NCBI RefSeq assembly: GCF_000178855.1
Contig: NZ_ADVG01000003.1
Span: 2,405,341-2,469,340, forward strand
DNA from: Ktedonobacter racemifer DSM 44963
GTDB taxonomy: Bacteria; Chloroflexota; Ktedonobacteria; Ktedonobacterales; Ktedonobacteraceae
DNA: 64,000 bases
Direction: 5' to 3'
A program made the translations under genes and the position numbers. The stretch's first letter is position 1. Every line of letters begins with the position of its first letter. The notes beneath the pieces were generated by a model. It ran no database searches. It was not told the DNA's origin and saw nothing but the letters and a program-made list of their open reading frames with translations. Below are positions 46,801 to 54,912 of the stretch, piece after piece.

Positions 46801-47006
46801 GCATCCCACGCGAGCAGCGCGATAAGATTTTTGAGCGCTTCTATCGGGTTGCTGGTCCCAGGCAGAAGGCGATCCCCGGCCTGGGCATGGGGCTCTACAT
46901 TGTCTCGGAGATCGTCAAGCACCATGGGGGAAGCATCACGGTGGACAGCGAGGTCGGAAAGGGCTCGACTTTTACGGTCACCCTCCCCACGATGAGGGAG
47001 GCCTGA
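43896..47006 (+). CDS. Receiver-PASx5 hybrid histidine kinase
   Basis: This 1,036-aa soluble protein has an N-terminal receiver domain (RILLVDDDMAALQALS; phospho-accepting Asp in VVVSDIKMPMMDG; LLITGHG; DYTLKPID), five PAS domains, HisKA (His in INMASHELRNPLAALK) and HATPase_c (ANLLCNAIKYSPGAE, HGLGIPREQRDKIFERFYR, GLGMGLYIVSEI). The receiver could take phosphate from the kinase encoded just upstream, giving a relay triple-PAS/kinase to REC-PAS-kinase. GTG 43896 was chosen because AGAGGGA lies 7-8 nt upstream; ATG 43953 is the alternative. The PAS/kinase part is a close paralogue of 28496-31447. Confidence 0.9.
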   Translation: MQQHQEGIGQEYHPNIISLMQTEQFDKKRKPRILLVDDDMAALQALSRTFMLRMSDVDVDTSSSALDALAQLQSREYDVVVSDIKMPMMDGIQLLSNIHKRMPDIPVLLITGHGEHELAMQALQEGAYDYTLKPIDRDFFVAGVRRALQTRQLFRLVQEKQQAIEEQKRTEQQLKESEENFRVLAEMVPQFVWVTRSDGRVDYCNQRRRDYIGLTLEQLQSDCCAYLQAVHPEDWESSRAHWQHALDTGDIYEHEQRMRQGTTGEYRWFLARALPVRDDTGQIIKWFGTDTDIEEQKRIEQQLKESRESLRVLAEAVPQLVWVARPDGQFEYTNQRWDDYTGLTHEPGQSDRWAHRQCIHPDDREGNRAHCQHALATGDMFEHEHRIRNGQTGEYRWFLTRALPVKDDTGQVLKWFGTCTDIEEQKRIEQQLKESEENWRVLAETLPHLVWAVRSDGRLEYANQHVSTYLGAFPDSFLGDEWRQFVHPDDYERVQAARRHVLETGEPYEGEYRLKERQTGRYRWFLARLMPVRDETGQIVKRFGTATDIEEQKQAEQQLKESEENWRVLAEMVPQLVWVRRPDGPHEYTNQRWCDYTGLTLEHMRSDQWAHLQFVHPDDQESNRVHWQHALDTGAMFEHEVRLRNAQTGKYRWFLARAMPVRDEAGQIIKWFGTDTDIEEQKRIEAALRQSQERVNALMNSSIIGITISEGEQIVDANDAFLHMTGYTREDLHEGRINWMHMTPPECLARTFEAHQELIAQQSTSPYEKEYVCQDGSRLPVLMGLVALPHQPHQTIGFVLDNSARKELEQRKDDFINMASHELRNPLAALKMQTQLVRKRLEKQSHHKAATALSKVEGPIKQLERLIAELLDVSRIQAGKLEYQQEPVDLDALLQEVTETLPQIYPSHRILVDGAVHTSLIGDRDRLGQVFANLLCNAIKYSPGAETVEMDLSASDDMVTIRVRDHGLGIPREQRDKIFERFYRVAGPRQKAIPGLGMGLYIVSEIVKHHGGSITVDSEVGKGSTFTVTLPTMREA

Positions 47007-47423
47007 CCGTAGAAAGCAAGCTATAGACGTCATCTGAGCCGGTGAGGGCACGAGATCGGGGTTTGGGCACGGATGGTACGGCGATCACGCACTCGCGCAG
47101 GCGGAACATACGCGTCTGGGGCGGGAGCGGTCCAACGAGAGTGGCAGCGTCCGCCCGTGCGCATGCGCGGGATGTCCAGGTGGGGACGCCTTGCAAGACT
47201 GGGAACCCGGTTTCTTTCCAGCGTTGCAGGCCGCCCTTCCCGATGGGGGAGCGGGTTGCCCAGGGACGTTCCTCTCAGTGCTCCTGTTTGGGGGGAAAAG
47301 CTGTTCACATGTCACAGGTCTTTTACCACTTCCTGTGTGAGGCCATCGAGAGAAGAGGCAATGAGAATCAATCGATCTGGACACGGTAATGCCTTATGGA
47401 AAGGGTAGAGAAAGAGGGAATAG
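47007..47423. other. Intergenic, no gene recognised
   Basis: This GC-rich stretch holds only overlapping frames with no family resemblance. It separates the relay operon from the dual kinase gene. Confidence 0.35.
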
Positions 47424-50400
47424 ATGACAACACGAGCAAACCGCCTTTCCTCACAAGCTAACTCGGCTCGACGCAGCAGAAAGATCTCCTCCTGGTTGCT
47501 GTCCCCCTGGTTTGGCTACCTGGCCTGTGTGTTTCTTATCGGGGGCGTATGGCTGCTAGAAAAGCTTAACGAAGCTCTTAACGAAGCTCTCCCACACGCA
47601 CCGATCTTTCTAGCCACACCTTTTACCATGGTTTCCGTTTTTGTTGCCATGGTATGGGGAATTGGTCCCGCGCTGGTTTCCGTCGCGCTAGGATTGTTTG
47701 TTATCGCCAGGTTCCTCTCACCCAGTATAGTTGCCTCTGGCATTCTCACAGATATCTCCCTGGTTGGACCATTTATCTTTGTCCAACTCATGGGGATTGG
47801 AGTGGTCATTCAACTGGAGCGATCTCGCCGGAAGCTTCTTGCTACCTCTCAAGCACTCGCCGAAAGCCACCAGCAACTTGAGCGAGCAAATAACGTGAAA
47901 GACTATATCATCATGCGCTCATCTCACGAACTGAGAACACCCTTGACGACCATCCTCGGTCGCACGCAGCTTCTTTCCGTCCGCCTCAAGAAGTCTGAAG
48001 TAACGCCTGAAAACTGGGCAGCTGTACAGCAATACTTGGAGGTAGTTGAAGCACGCGCGCTCCATCTCCGAGCCCTGATTGATAGCCTCTTTAAGCTGAG
48101 CCGTGTTCATGCCGGGGAAATTCCCTTACGGGGAAAGTGCATTGAATTGGGAGCACTCTGCCATAAAATTGTGGAAAATCAGCAGAACCTTTCTGGCCGC
48201 TCCATCGAGATCAAGCTTCCGGCACAGCCTCTTCTGCTGCAAGCAAACGAAGAGCTTGTCTCCCAGGTTGTGGTGAATTTAGTCGCGAATGCCATCAAAT
48301 ATTCATCGGAGACCTCTGCCATCCAGATGGGTGCCCAGTCAAATGATCACCAGGTAACGCTCCAGATCCAGAATGACCATCCAGGTCTTTCTCCTGATCA
48401 ACTCGAACATCTCTTTGAGCCGTTTTATCGCACAACTGATGTCGAGTATTCATCTATCCCAGGATGGGGGCTCGGGCTCACTGTCTGCAAAGAGATTGTT
48501 GAGCAGTACGGAGGGCAAATCTGGGCAGAATCTTCAGAAGAAACCGGGGTCTCATTCTTTGTCAAACTCCCGCTCGCGGCAGAGCGATTGAGCATTTCTG
48601 AAAGGAACTCTGAGGTGGGTAAAAGTTTGCAACATGTCACACAACCCAAACAGGAACGGGGTGGGGGGATATCTGGAGGGAAGCCTATTCCTCACTCTCG
48701 CCCTTTGCAGGGAGCACATACGCAACTCAAACGAGTGAAAGCCATCTGGGAGTCTTTCCCGGATAGTCTCATTGCGTGCGATCGCAACCAGAAGATTGTA
48801 CGGATCAATACCGCTGCTTGCAAGCTCTTTGAAGTGGCTTCCGAAGCCCAATGCCAAGGAAGAGACTACCGGCAGTTTCTCGAACACTACCTACACGCTG
48901 ATGAGCCGTCACCATTCGTTTCGAGAGAGCAATGGCTGATGAACCTCGTTCCTGCTGGGAAAGCAGGAGCCAGCTCGCCAGAACAGACCCTTCTGCTGGC
49001 TCTCCCTTCTGGGCGCAAGGTCTTCGCCACTGTCCGCTCCTTTCCCGTGGCTGATCAAGAGCGAGGCATAGAAGAAATCGTCTTTGTCTTCCATGAGCTC
49101 ACCTATTATTCTCAGGCAATCTCCCACCTCCAACATGTCCACAAGGCAACGTTGGACCTACTCACCGCAATCGCGCAGATTCCTGAGCAGATGGACCACA
49201 TCTTGCCAGAAGAAACCTTCCTCCTCTCGCCTCCGGTGCTCTTCGTGGCTCAGCAGGTGGTGAATGTCATCCGGCAAGTCCTGGATTGTCACCGGGTGAT
49301 GATGTTCGCTTTCGGTCGTCGAACAGGTCATCTGCATTTTGTCGCAGGAAATGGCTTGGCTGCTGAACAAGAACAGCACTGGCGAGACATTGGGGGACGC
49401 TTCCATCCCTTAGACGCAGTTGACGACGCGGTATGCGCTCGCCTCGGCACCAACCAGGAGGTAGTGCTTGCGACTGATCAGTTGCGCACCATTGACTATC
49501 TTGGCCAACAACGACCTTTTCCAGCGTACCCTTGCCCTGTGCCTTCTGGCTCCGAGGCGTTCCTGTTCATTCCTCTGTTTCTGGAGCAGCAATGGGTCGG
49601 GGCGCTGGTTATCGGCAAAGCGAGTTCTGAGGATGCGTACCCTCCAGAGGAGATTGCGCTCGTGAAAGCAGTCACAGGGCAGACCATGCTGCTCATTGAG
49701 GGGATCCACTGTTTTTACGCGCAGGGAGAGAAACAGAAGAAAGCACTTGCCCAGCGCGAAGTGAGTTGCCTGACGGGCGAATTTCTGACCCTGGCCAGCC
49801 ATGAATTGCGTACCCCACTGACGGGGATCATGGGCAATCTGCAATTAGCACAGCGCCGATTGGAGACCTTAAAAAAACAGCTCGCGCCTCCGTCTGCTCA
49901 GATCCGTGAACCCGTTGCCCATATTCAGCGCCCCTTAACAGCTGCCTCGCAGGGTACTCAGCTTCAGCAGCGTATCATCAATGACTTGATCGATGATGCG
50001 CGTATCCAGACCCATACGCTCACGTTGTCCTTGAACCCAGAGGATCTGCTTACCCTGCTCAGAGAGGTGGTAGCCAGACAGCAACAAGCTGCCCCAGAGC
50101 ACACCATCGTGCTGGATGTTCCCTCTCCGGAACAAAGGGTGCCCATCATCGCTGATGCTGGGCGGATCAAGCACGTTCTCAATACCTACCTGACGAATGC
50201 GCTCACCTATTCCCCCCCTGGACGGCCTGTGGTGGTGCAGGTAAGAGTTGCGGATGCGCTCGCCCGTGTCTCAGTCCATAATGAGGGGCCGGGCATTGCG
50301 AGAGAAGAGCTCGATCATATTTGGGAACGCTTCTATCGTGCCAAAGGGAGTGCCGTCCAGCATGAACTGGATCTGAGCTTCGGATTGGTCCTCTATTTGT

Positions 50401-50501
50401 GCCGAGTGTTCATTGAACGGCATCAGGGGAGCGTTGGGGTAGAGAGTGCTCCTGATCAGGGAGCCACGTTCTGGTTTACCATCCCATCTCAGGGAGAGTG
50501 A
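47424..50501 (+). CDS. Membrane protein with two complete histidine-kinase cores
   Basis: This 1,025-aa protein has in order: three or four membrane helices (about 27-135, DUF4118/MASE-like), HisKA-1 (His in RSSHELRTPLTTILGR) with HATPase-1 (VNLVANAIKYSS, LFEPFYR, GWGLGLTVCKEI), a PAS domain (about 440-560, SLIACDRNQKIVRINTAACK), a GAF domain (about 600-760, FVAQQVVNVIRQVLDCHRVM) and HisKA-2 (His in LASHELRTPLTGIMGN) with HATPase-2 (LTNALTYSPPGRP, NEGPGIAREELDHIWERFYR). HATPase-2 has a less usual G2 box (LSFGLVLYLCRVF instead of G.GLGL), so it may bind ATP poorly. No receiver is present. GAGGGA lies 5 nt upstream of the start. Confidence 0.88.
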   Translation: MTTRANRLSSQANSARRSRKISSWLLSPWFGYLACVFLIGGVWLLEKLNEALNEALPHAPIFLATPFTMVSVFVAMVWGIGPALVSVALGLFVIARFLSPSIVASGILTDISLVGPFIFVQLMGIGVVIQLERSRRKLLATSQALAESHQQLERANNVKDYIIMRSSHELRTPLTTILGRTQLLSVRLKKSEVTPENWAAVQQYLEVVEARALHLRALIDSLFKLSRVHAGEIPLRGKCIELGALCHKIVENQQNLSGRSIEIKLPAQPLLLQANEELVSQVVVNLVANAIKYSSETSAIQMGAQSNDHQVTLQIQNDHPGLSPDQLEHLFEPFYRTTDVEYSSIPGWGLGLTVCKEIVEQYGGQIWAESSEETGVSFFVKLPLAAERLSISERNSEVGKSLQHVTQPKQERGGGISGGKPIPHSRPLQGAHTQLKRVKAIWESFPDSLIACDRNQKIVRINTAACKLFEVASEAQCQGRDYRQFLEHYLHADEPSPFVSREQWLMNLVPAGKAGASSPEQTLLLALPSGRKVFATVRSFPVADQERGIEEIVFVFHELTYYSQAISHLQHVHKATLDLLTAIAQIPEQMDHILPEETFLLSPPVLFVAQQVVNVIRQVLDCHRVMMFAFGRRTGHLHFVAGNGLAAEQEQHWRDIGGRFHPLDAVDDAVCARLGTNQEVVLATDQLRTIDYLGQQRPFPAYPCPVPSGSEAFLFIPLFLEQQWVGALVIGKASSEDAYPPEEIALVKAVTGQTMLLIEGIHCFYAQGEKQKKALAQREVSCLTGEFLTLASHELRTPLTGIMGNLQLAQRRLETLKKQLAPPSAQIREPVAHIQRPLTAASQGTQLQQRIINDLIDDARIQTHTLTLSLNPEDLLTLLREVVARQQQAAPEHTIVLDVPSPEQRVPIIADAGRIKHVLNTYLTNALTYSPPGRPVVVQVRVADALARVSVHNEGPGIAREELDHIWERFYRAKGSAVQHELDLSFGLVLYLCRVFIERHQGSVGVESAPDQGATFWFTIPSQGE

Positions 50502-51144
50502 CCCAAACTCTCCTGCCATGTGGCTCAATCTTTGTGAGCACTGCTGTAGCGCACCGGAGGGGAAGAACGAATGGACGCGACGAGCGATTCAGTTTCGGGG
50601 CTCAACTATAGGCGCTGGCTCCAGGTATGGAATACTTCGGGCGTCATTTTCATGACCATCTTCCCTGAGATCGTGCTAAAATCGCGTGCCTTTTTCTCTC
50701 TCAAGAGGAAGTCTACCTGAGATGGCCATAAATGCGACCTTTTTCAGGCATTTCTTGGCGCATTCTCCAAGTATCTTGGCGAACATGTTGCGGAATCTGA
50801 CGCGTGAAGAGAAATGGAAAACGGCAACAGCGTCCCTTGCGATGCTACGCCTTATGAGAGAAGCCGATTCGCTGAACGCGCCTGGCAGAGTGGCAGGTTA
50901 TCTGGAAAACCGTGTTTTTATCCCGATAAATGACAGATACAGAACACTAGCGCATATTTTCAACAGGCTTCTTTGAACACAGAAAGAAGCCTGTTCTTTG
51001 CTGAAAAAACACATGAAGAAAAGGGGAACTTGACGAGGTCTGGTAAAGGTTTTTGATTAACATTTTGAAGCAGATTGGCTCAGGTGGTAAAGATTTTCGC
51101 TAACATTTGAAAGGGGGGTGGCAGTAAATATGAGCGAGGAAAAC
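50502..51144. other. Intergenic with a possible short frame
   Basis: The frame from ATG 50722 to 50976 (84 aa, basic and helical) contains GRVAGYLENRVFI, which has a partner GRVAGYLANRFLI at 41145-41190. Whether this is a gene or a non-coding repeat cannot be decided. Nothing else is recognised. Confidence 0.3.
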
Positions 51145-51537
51145 ATGAGCAACCATACGATTGAGATGGAACCAATGACTACGTGTGTGAACGAAAGCAA
51201 CATTTTGCTCCCCAGATTTTTGAGGGTCCCGACATTACCAAAATTTGGCATTCTATTATTTGTGGAATTCTTGCCTCCAAAAAAGCGCTTTCTTGAACTG
51301 TGTCTCTCCATTGCACTGGATATGGCTTCTTCAGAGGTCGTATCCAGTGCAAGATCGCATGTGTTAAGAACGCCCGCGTTGTTCTTGCTGGAGAAGTGCT
51401 CTCATTTCTTCTTCGGAAAGACAATCAGCTGGACGTTCATTGGCTGGCCATGGCTCTTGTCGCGCGTCACCAATAGTTGCTTCGGTGATCAGGCGTCGGG
51501 TAAACCCGAAGGGGAAACGGAACGCGGGATCATCGAT
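51145..51537. repeat. About 390-bp direct repeat, copy 2
   Basis: This is the partner of 24493-24880, with the same order of a hairpin (TTGCACTGGATA arms at 51311-51352) and a reverse-strand gene end. Confidence 0.8.
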
Positions 51538-51540
51538 TAT
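51364..51540 (-). pseudogene. C-terminal fragment of an unrecognised gene (copy 2)
   Basis: The reverse strand reads IIDDPAFRFPFGFTRRLITE, ATIGDARQEPWPANERPADC and LSEEEMRALLQQEQRGRS before TAA 51364. It differs from copy 1 mainly by conservative or silent changes. The 5' part of the gene is absent. Confidence 0.55.
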
Positions 51541-51600
51541 GTATAATCAAAAGTCAAGCCTTTCCCCGCCCTGATCTTCGCCCAACCTGCTTGATGGAGA

Positions 51601-51852
51601 TCACGCTCGTTTCTGCTTGTCGGACACTTCGAACCTCTCCGTCGGGCTGCTGTAGCCTATCACGCTTACCGATTCCGGCACGTCACTGGTACCGAGCTTG
51701 AATCGCCAAAGGACAAAGGCATTTTCAATCCATTCAAAACTTGCAGTGCCTACGACTTTGGTCTCAAGGCTGTCCAGAAACCAGGCGTTGGACATAGTCC
51801 AATCCCAGTTGCCTATCAAGACCTCTAGTTCTTTTAACCGTGGTTTTTTCAT
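51601..51852 (-). CDS. DUF1579-like protein, probably 3'-truncated
   Basis: This 83-aa protein begins KELEVLIGNWDWTMSNAWFL and has GTASFEWIENAFVLWRFKLG, the N-terminal half of a DUF1579-like fold comparable to LEKLVGTWELKGRTL...FEWLPGEFFLQ in the neighbouring gene at 51958. Family members are about 150 aa, so the second half has been lost at or near 51600. It is a distinct paralogue, not a copy of the neighbour. Confidence 0.6.
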   Translation of the reverse strand: MKKPRLKELEVLIGNWDWTMSNAWFLDSLETKVVGTASFEWIENAFVLWRFKLGTSDVPESVSVIGYSSPTERFEVSDKQKRA

Positions 51853-51957
51853 GACTTTATAAAACCCCTTGTTGTAAATCCCAACATGAAACTAGTCCTT
51901 TTTACAACAATTATCCTGGTGGGTAAACTCCTAAGGAAAAAGATGTCTATTCAGGGA

Positions 51958-52443
51958 TTATTTCCTATCCTGCACGCGGGTCATGGTTGCGTCGTATGCT
52001 GCACCATCTGTAACTTCTGCTCCTTCATCTGGTCGCCAACCGCCGTCGAGGGTGTTGCCATCTTCACTGAGTGTACCTGTATACTTCGCCCCTTTCGTCC
52101 AGTGAGTGACAATGTTGCCTTGAACATCCCATTCGTATGGAAGAACATTCCCTGACATATCTGAATAGACGTTTGAAGGGAACGCCTGACTGGTTGGATC
52201 ATAGGAGATGATTTCCACGCTCTGGCTTCTCACCCCCTTAAAGGTTATCTCGCCTCTGATCTGCAGAAAAAATTCACCTGGTAACCACTCAAAAGTAGAC
52301 CATCCACTAATGTTGTCCTCTTTCGAGTTCAGCGTCCGACCTTTTAATTCCCATGTGCCGACCAATTTTTCCAGGCGCGAGAGGGCAGGATCGGGTTGGG
52401 GTCGGGACATGTGCATTGATGATGTGTTTTCGTTCTTTGTCAT
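51958..52443 (-). CDS. DUF1579-like protein (second copy)
   Basis: This 161-aa protein is identical to that at 17307-17792 except for one visible change (SQAFPSNV for SQTFPSNV). AAGGAGA lies about 9 nt before ATG 52443. It is the last gene of the duplicated arsR operon. Confidence 0.75.
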   Translation of the reverse strand: MTKNENTSSMHMSRPQPDPALSRLEKLVGTWELKGRTLNSKEDNISGWSTFEWLPGEFFLQIRGEITFKGVRSQSVEIISYDPTSQAFPSNVYSDMSGNVLPYEWDVQGNIVTHWTKGAKYTGTLSEDGNTLDGGWRPDEGAEVTDGAAYDATMTRVQDRK

Positions 52444-52514
52444 GATACGGAATCTCCTTCTTTGCAATTTCTGTCCTTTTTGAGGATTCTTTACGGAGTC
52501 AGGTTGGGATCTCG

Positions 52515-53057
52515 CTACTCACCTTCTCCGTTGCGCCGAGACAATGTGACACGTCTGCGCATCTCAGAGCCTCTCCATTTTTTCAGCAGTTCTGCAAGAT
52601 GCTCATAGGTCTCAGTGACTCCTTCTACTGCACCACCCTGGAGCATATTGTCGCGATCAGCAACTGATTGGAAAACAGATTGGGCCATGACCCTGGTTCT
52701 CCCACCAGGCAATGCCTTAAACCTGATGGTTTCCAGACCTACATGCCCCTTTTCTGGCGCCCCTTCAAATTCAAAGGTGTCAATAATGAGTTCTGGAGCA
52801 AGAACTTCGTGATACACCCCGTGAAATGCATGCGCATTGCCATTTTGATCTGTGTGGAAATATCGCCAACGTCCACCGCGCTCTGGCTCAAACACGTCAA
52901 GCGTCATAGTGAATCTTCTTGGTCCATACCATTGAGTGTAAAGCGCCGGGTCGGTGAACGCTTTAAAAACAAGCTCTCGTGGTGCATCAAATTCCCGTGC
53001 GATAATTATTTCTGTTTTTCCTGGCTCTGCACTTATATTTGTTTCATTTGTTGACAT
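52515..53057 (-). CDS. SRPBCC (AHSA1-type) protein (second copy, altered C-terminus)
   Basis: This 180-aa version of the protein at 16692-17186. It has ALYTQWYG for ALYIQWYG and TYEHL for TYKHL. One A is missing in the run before the original stop (A6 instead of A7), so the frame continues with KKWRGSEMRRRVTLSRRNGE, adding about 16 residues. The fold should be complete, because the change lies after the last helix. Confidence 0.85.
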   Translation of the reverse strand: MSTNETNISAEPGKTEIIIAREFDAPRELVFKAFTDPALYTQWYGPRRFTMTLDVFEPERGGRWRYFHTDQNGNAHAFHGVYHEVLAPELIIDTFEFEGAPEKGHVGLETIRFKALPGGRTRVMAQSVFQSVADRDNMLQGGAVEGVTETYEHLAELLKKWRGSEMRRRVTLSRRNGEGE

Positions 53058-53063
53058 CGAATG

Positions 53064-53405
53064 TTATTCATCTTCTTTCTTGTCTGTTCCTACGAGTTTC
53101 TTTTTCTCCATTTCAAGCACCGCATCTAATGTATCAAAGCTTTCGCTCCACCGCTGTTTCATTTGCAAAACCCATTCTTCAAAGTGAGACAGCATCTGTG
53201 GATTGAGGCGATACACATGCTTTTGCGCACGTTTCTCCATCTCCACCAAGTTTGCCTCACGTAAGACCTTGAGGTGTTGTGAGACCGCTTGTGGGCTGAG
53301 AGGAAATTGCACATAGATGGCAGTAGCAGGTAACTCCCCACTACTCGCAAGGAGTTCTAAAATGTTCCTTCTTGTTGGATCAGCAAGCGCAACGAACATA
53401 TCCAT
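53064..53405 (-). CDS. ArsR/SmtB-family regulator (second copy)
   Basis: This 113-aa protein is identical in sequence to that at 16344-16685. Because both copies are intact and carry the same operator, each repressor should control both operons. Confidence 0.9.
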   Translation of the reverse strand: MDMFVALADPTRRNILELLASSGELPATAIYVQFPLSPQAVSQHLKVLREANLVEMEKRAQKHVYRLNPQMLSHFEEWVLQMKQRWSESFDTLDAVLEMEKKKLVGTDKKEDE

Positions 53406-53412
53406 AGACAGC

Positions 53413-53449
53413 ATTATAAAGCCTTGGCTTAATTAAGTCAAGGCTTTAT
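53413..53449 (-). promoter_or_regulatory. arsR promoter/operator (second copy)
   Basis: On the reverse strand: TTGACT (53436-53441), a 17-bp spacer, TATAAT (53413-53418), inside the palindrome 53416-53449. Against copy 1 one spacer base differs (AAGCC for AAGCT, next to the central CTTAATTAAG), which extends the symmetry around the dyad. ATG 53405 again lies about 7 nt after the -10 box. Confidence 0.8.
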
Positions 53450-53492
53450 ATCATACTCGCTTTGTAAGTTTAGAAAGCAAAAGAGACGCACC

Positions 53493-53684
53493 TTACTCCG
53501 GTTTGGTGGTAGGAAGCTTTTGTGAGGGTGGTTGCCGTAGCACGATTTCCTCGCGTACGATATCGACCTCGGGAGGAGCTGTGATCCCGAGTTTTACTTT
53601 TCCCTCATGTACCTCGAGCACTTCTACGAGAATATTGCCAGAGATGAGAATTCTCTCTCCTTCCTTGCGCCGTAAAACTAGCAT
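53493..53684 (-). CDS. csrA: CsrA (second copy, different tail)
   Basis: This 63-aa CsrA differs from that at 16066-16287 by SGNILVEV for SGTILVEV and by a +1 shift after EEIV, giving the tail LRQPPSQKLPTTKPE. The shorter tail is closer to the usual CsrA length, so this may be the ancestral form. The upstream operon is missing here apart from a 54-codon remnant, so expression would need a new promoter. Confidence 0.88.
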   Translation of the reverse strand: MLVLRRKEGERILISGNILVEVLEVHEGKVKLGITAPPEVDIVREEIVLRQPPSQKLPTTKPE

Positions 53685-53839
53685 GATGGGTCGTTCCTTT
53701 CTTTCGTGAAGGGGTCTAATGGCACTGGCGGGTTCGTAGGTGGTGTTTCCTGCTCTGGAGGCACGATGTACTCTTCGTAGGCACTGGCAACGGCTTTTTT
53801 GATCACCTGCCGTTTGCGCAACGCGGGGCGCAGCAGCGG
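53678..53839 (-). pseudogene. C-terminal remnant of the 527-aa unknown gene
   Basis: The last 54 codons of the gene at 14489-16072 (RKRQVIKKAVASAYEEYIVP, PPEQETPPTNPPVP, DPFTKERNDPSC) are retained, overlapping the csrA start. The rest was not duplicated. Confidence 0.88.
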
Positions 53840-54154
53840 TATCGCGCCTATACCGAAGGCGGAGAAGAGCTGGCAGTCGAATTTGTGGACTGGGCATACT
53901 GGCTCATGACTAGAGGGTTTGCGTATAGTCATCTGGAGCGGGTGCTGGAAACTGCGGCACAGAAATCGTCGACTTTTGGCAAGCACTGGGGAAGGCCCCT
54001 TCCGCAGGAGATCATTGTGCCAGCCTCAACGCTAAGAGCATTCTGGGCCGAAGGCGGAGCGGAGAGTGTTGTGAGGCAAGGCTATCTCTTTGTCGACCTT
54101 GATGGTGAGTTGCTGACCCCTCAGGAATACGAGTTGCATCGTCGACGCTGGTGA
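53840..54154 (+). CDS. Unknown protein, 5' end lost at duplication edge
   Basis: The frame is open from the edge of the duplicated block and reads RYRAYTEGGEELAVEFVDWA, YWLMTRGFAYSHLERVLETA and ends TPQEYELHRRRW at 54154. A GTG at 53885 gives 89 aa, but the sequence before it is equally protein-like, so the gene was probably cut. It shares a GTGA overlap with the next gene. The family is not recognised. Confidence 0.5.
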   Translation, partial: YRAYTEGGEELAVEFVDWAYWLMTRGFAYSHLERVLETAAQKSSTFGKHWGRPLPQEIIVPASTLRAFWAEGGAESVVRQGYLFVDLDGELLTPQEYELHRRRW

Positions 54155-54519
54155 CCGAAGAATCGAAGTCTCTCTTTGCACCTCAGGGGAGCAATCCAGA
54201 AGTGGACTATGAGGTGAGGACCTATCGAGCCTGGGCTGCGTCTAGAACTGGCGCTGCGGAAGAAGGAGAGACCTCGCTGGACCATGTGCCACTATCGGTT
54301 CGATGCTGGGCAAGCAAACTTGCGAAATGGATTGAGGGCTGCCCCTATGTGTTGCACGGCCGCCTTGACCCCCTCAGCCAGGAGTATGTGATTGAGGTAA
54401 GGGAACGCGAGAAACCAGAGAACTCCTGGCTCCTGGAGGATGCAGATCAGATGCTCCGATGGATGCGATGGTATCACTCTTCCCAGGCTGAGCAACGAAC
54501 ACCTCGAAAGTTGGTATGA
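54151..54519 (+). CDS. Unknown protein (122 aa)
   Basis: It starts with GTG 54151 overlapping the stop of the preceding gene. It is acidic and Trp-rich (RTYRAWAASRTGAAEEGE, SKLAKWIEGCPYVLHGRL, DADQMLRWMRWYHS). No domain is recognised. Coupling suggests that the two proteins work together. Confidence 0.5.
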   Translation: MTEESKSLFAPQGSNPEVDYEVRTYRAWAASRTGAAEEGETSLDHVPLSVRCWASKLAKWIEGCPYVLHGRLDPLSQEYVIEVREREKPENSWLLEDADQMLRWMRWYHSSQAEQRTPRKLV

Positions 54520-54912
54520 GGAGTAGTGCCAGGGCTATGAATGTCCTATAGACATAGTAGTAATATGATCAAGCTAAAACGCATCAAAAGAATGGGCTAT
54601 GGCAGAGCGGAATTTCCCTTCCTTCGCCAGCGTGTGCTCCACGCCTTGTGGCATGTTTGAACATGGAAATCTCTCCTTTTCATGAAGCAAGCAACCTGAA
54701 TCACCAAAAGCGATATTGGTGGCGAAGTGATTTCTCTGGCTCGAACTGCAGAGATAGAGCCCCTTCGAGTCTGGCACACATGTGGTGATTCGATCCAGGG
54801 CTCTGAAAATGATTACCGCAGTCCCTGACCAGGGCCCCATGCCGTGCAGAAATGAGAAACCATGTGCTATAGTAAGCCTGAGTTTCGACTGGGAAGGAAG
54901 GGGTTAATTCTG
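54520..54912. other. Intergenic, no gene recognised
   Basis: Reverse-strand frames at 54574-54840 lack a ribosome-binding site and known motifs. Nothing else is seen. Confidence 0.35.

Larger units (their letters stand above)
51915..53839 (-). repeat. 1,925-bp inverted duplication, copy 2
   Basis: This is the reverse-orientation partner of 15911-17835. Its left edge (51915, CCTGG) and right edge (53839, AGCGG) are sharp. No IS end or target duplication is seen at either edge. Confidence 0.93.

Noticed and set aside
54574..54840. 88-codon reverse-strand frame
   Set aside because: Weak similarity by eye to 35040 in another frame only; no ribosome-binding site and no motif.
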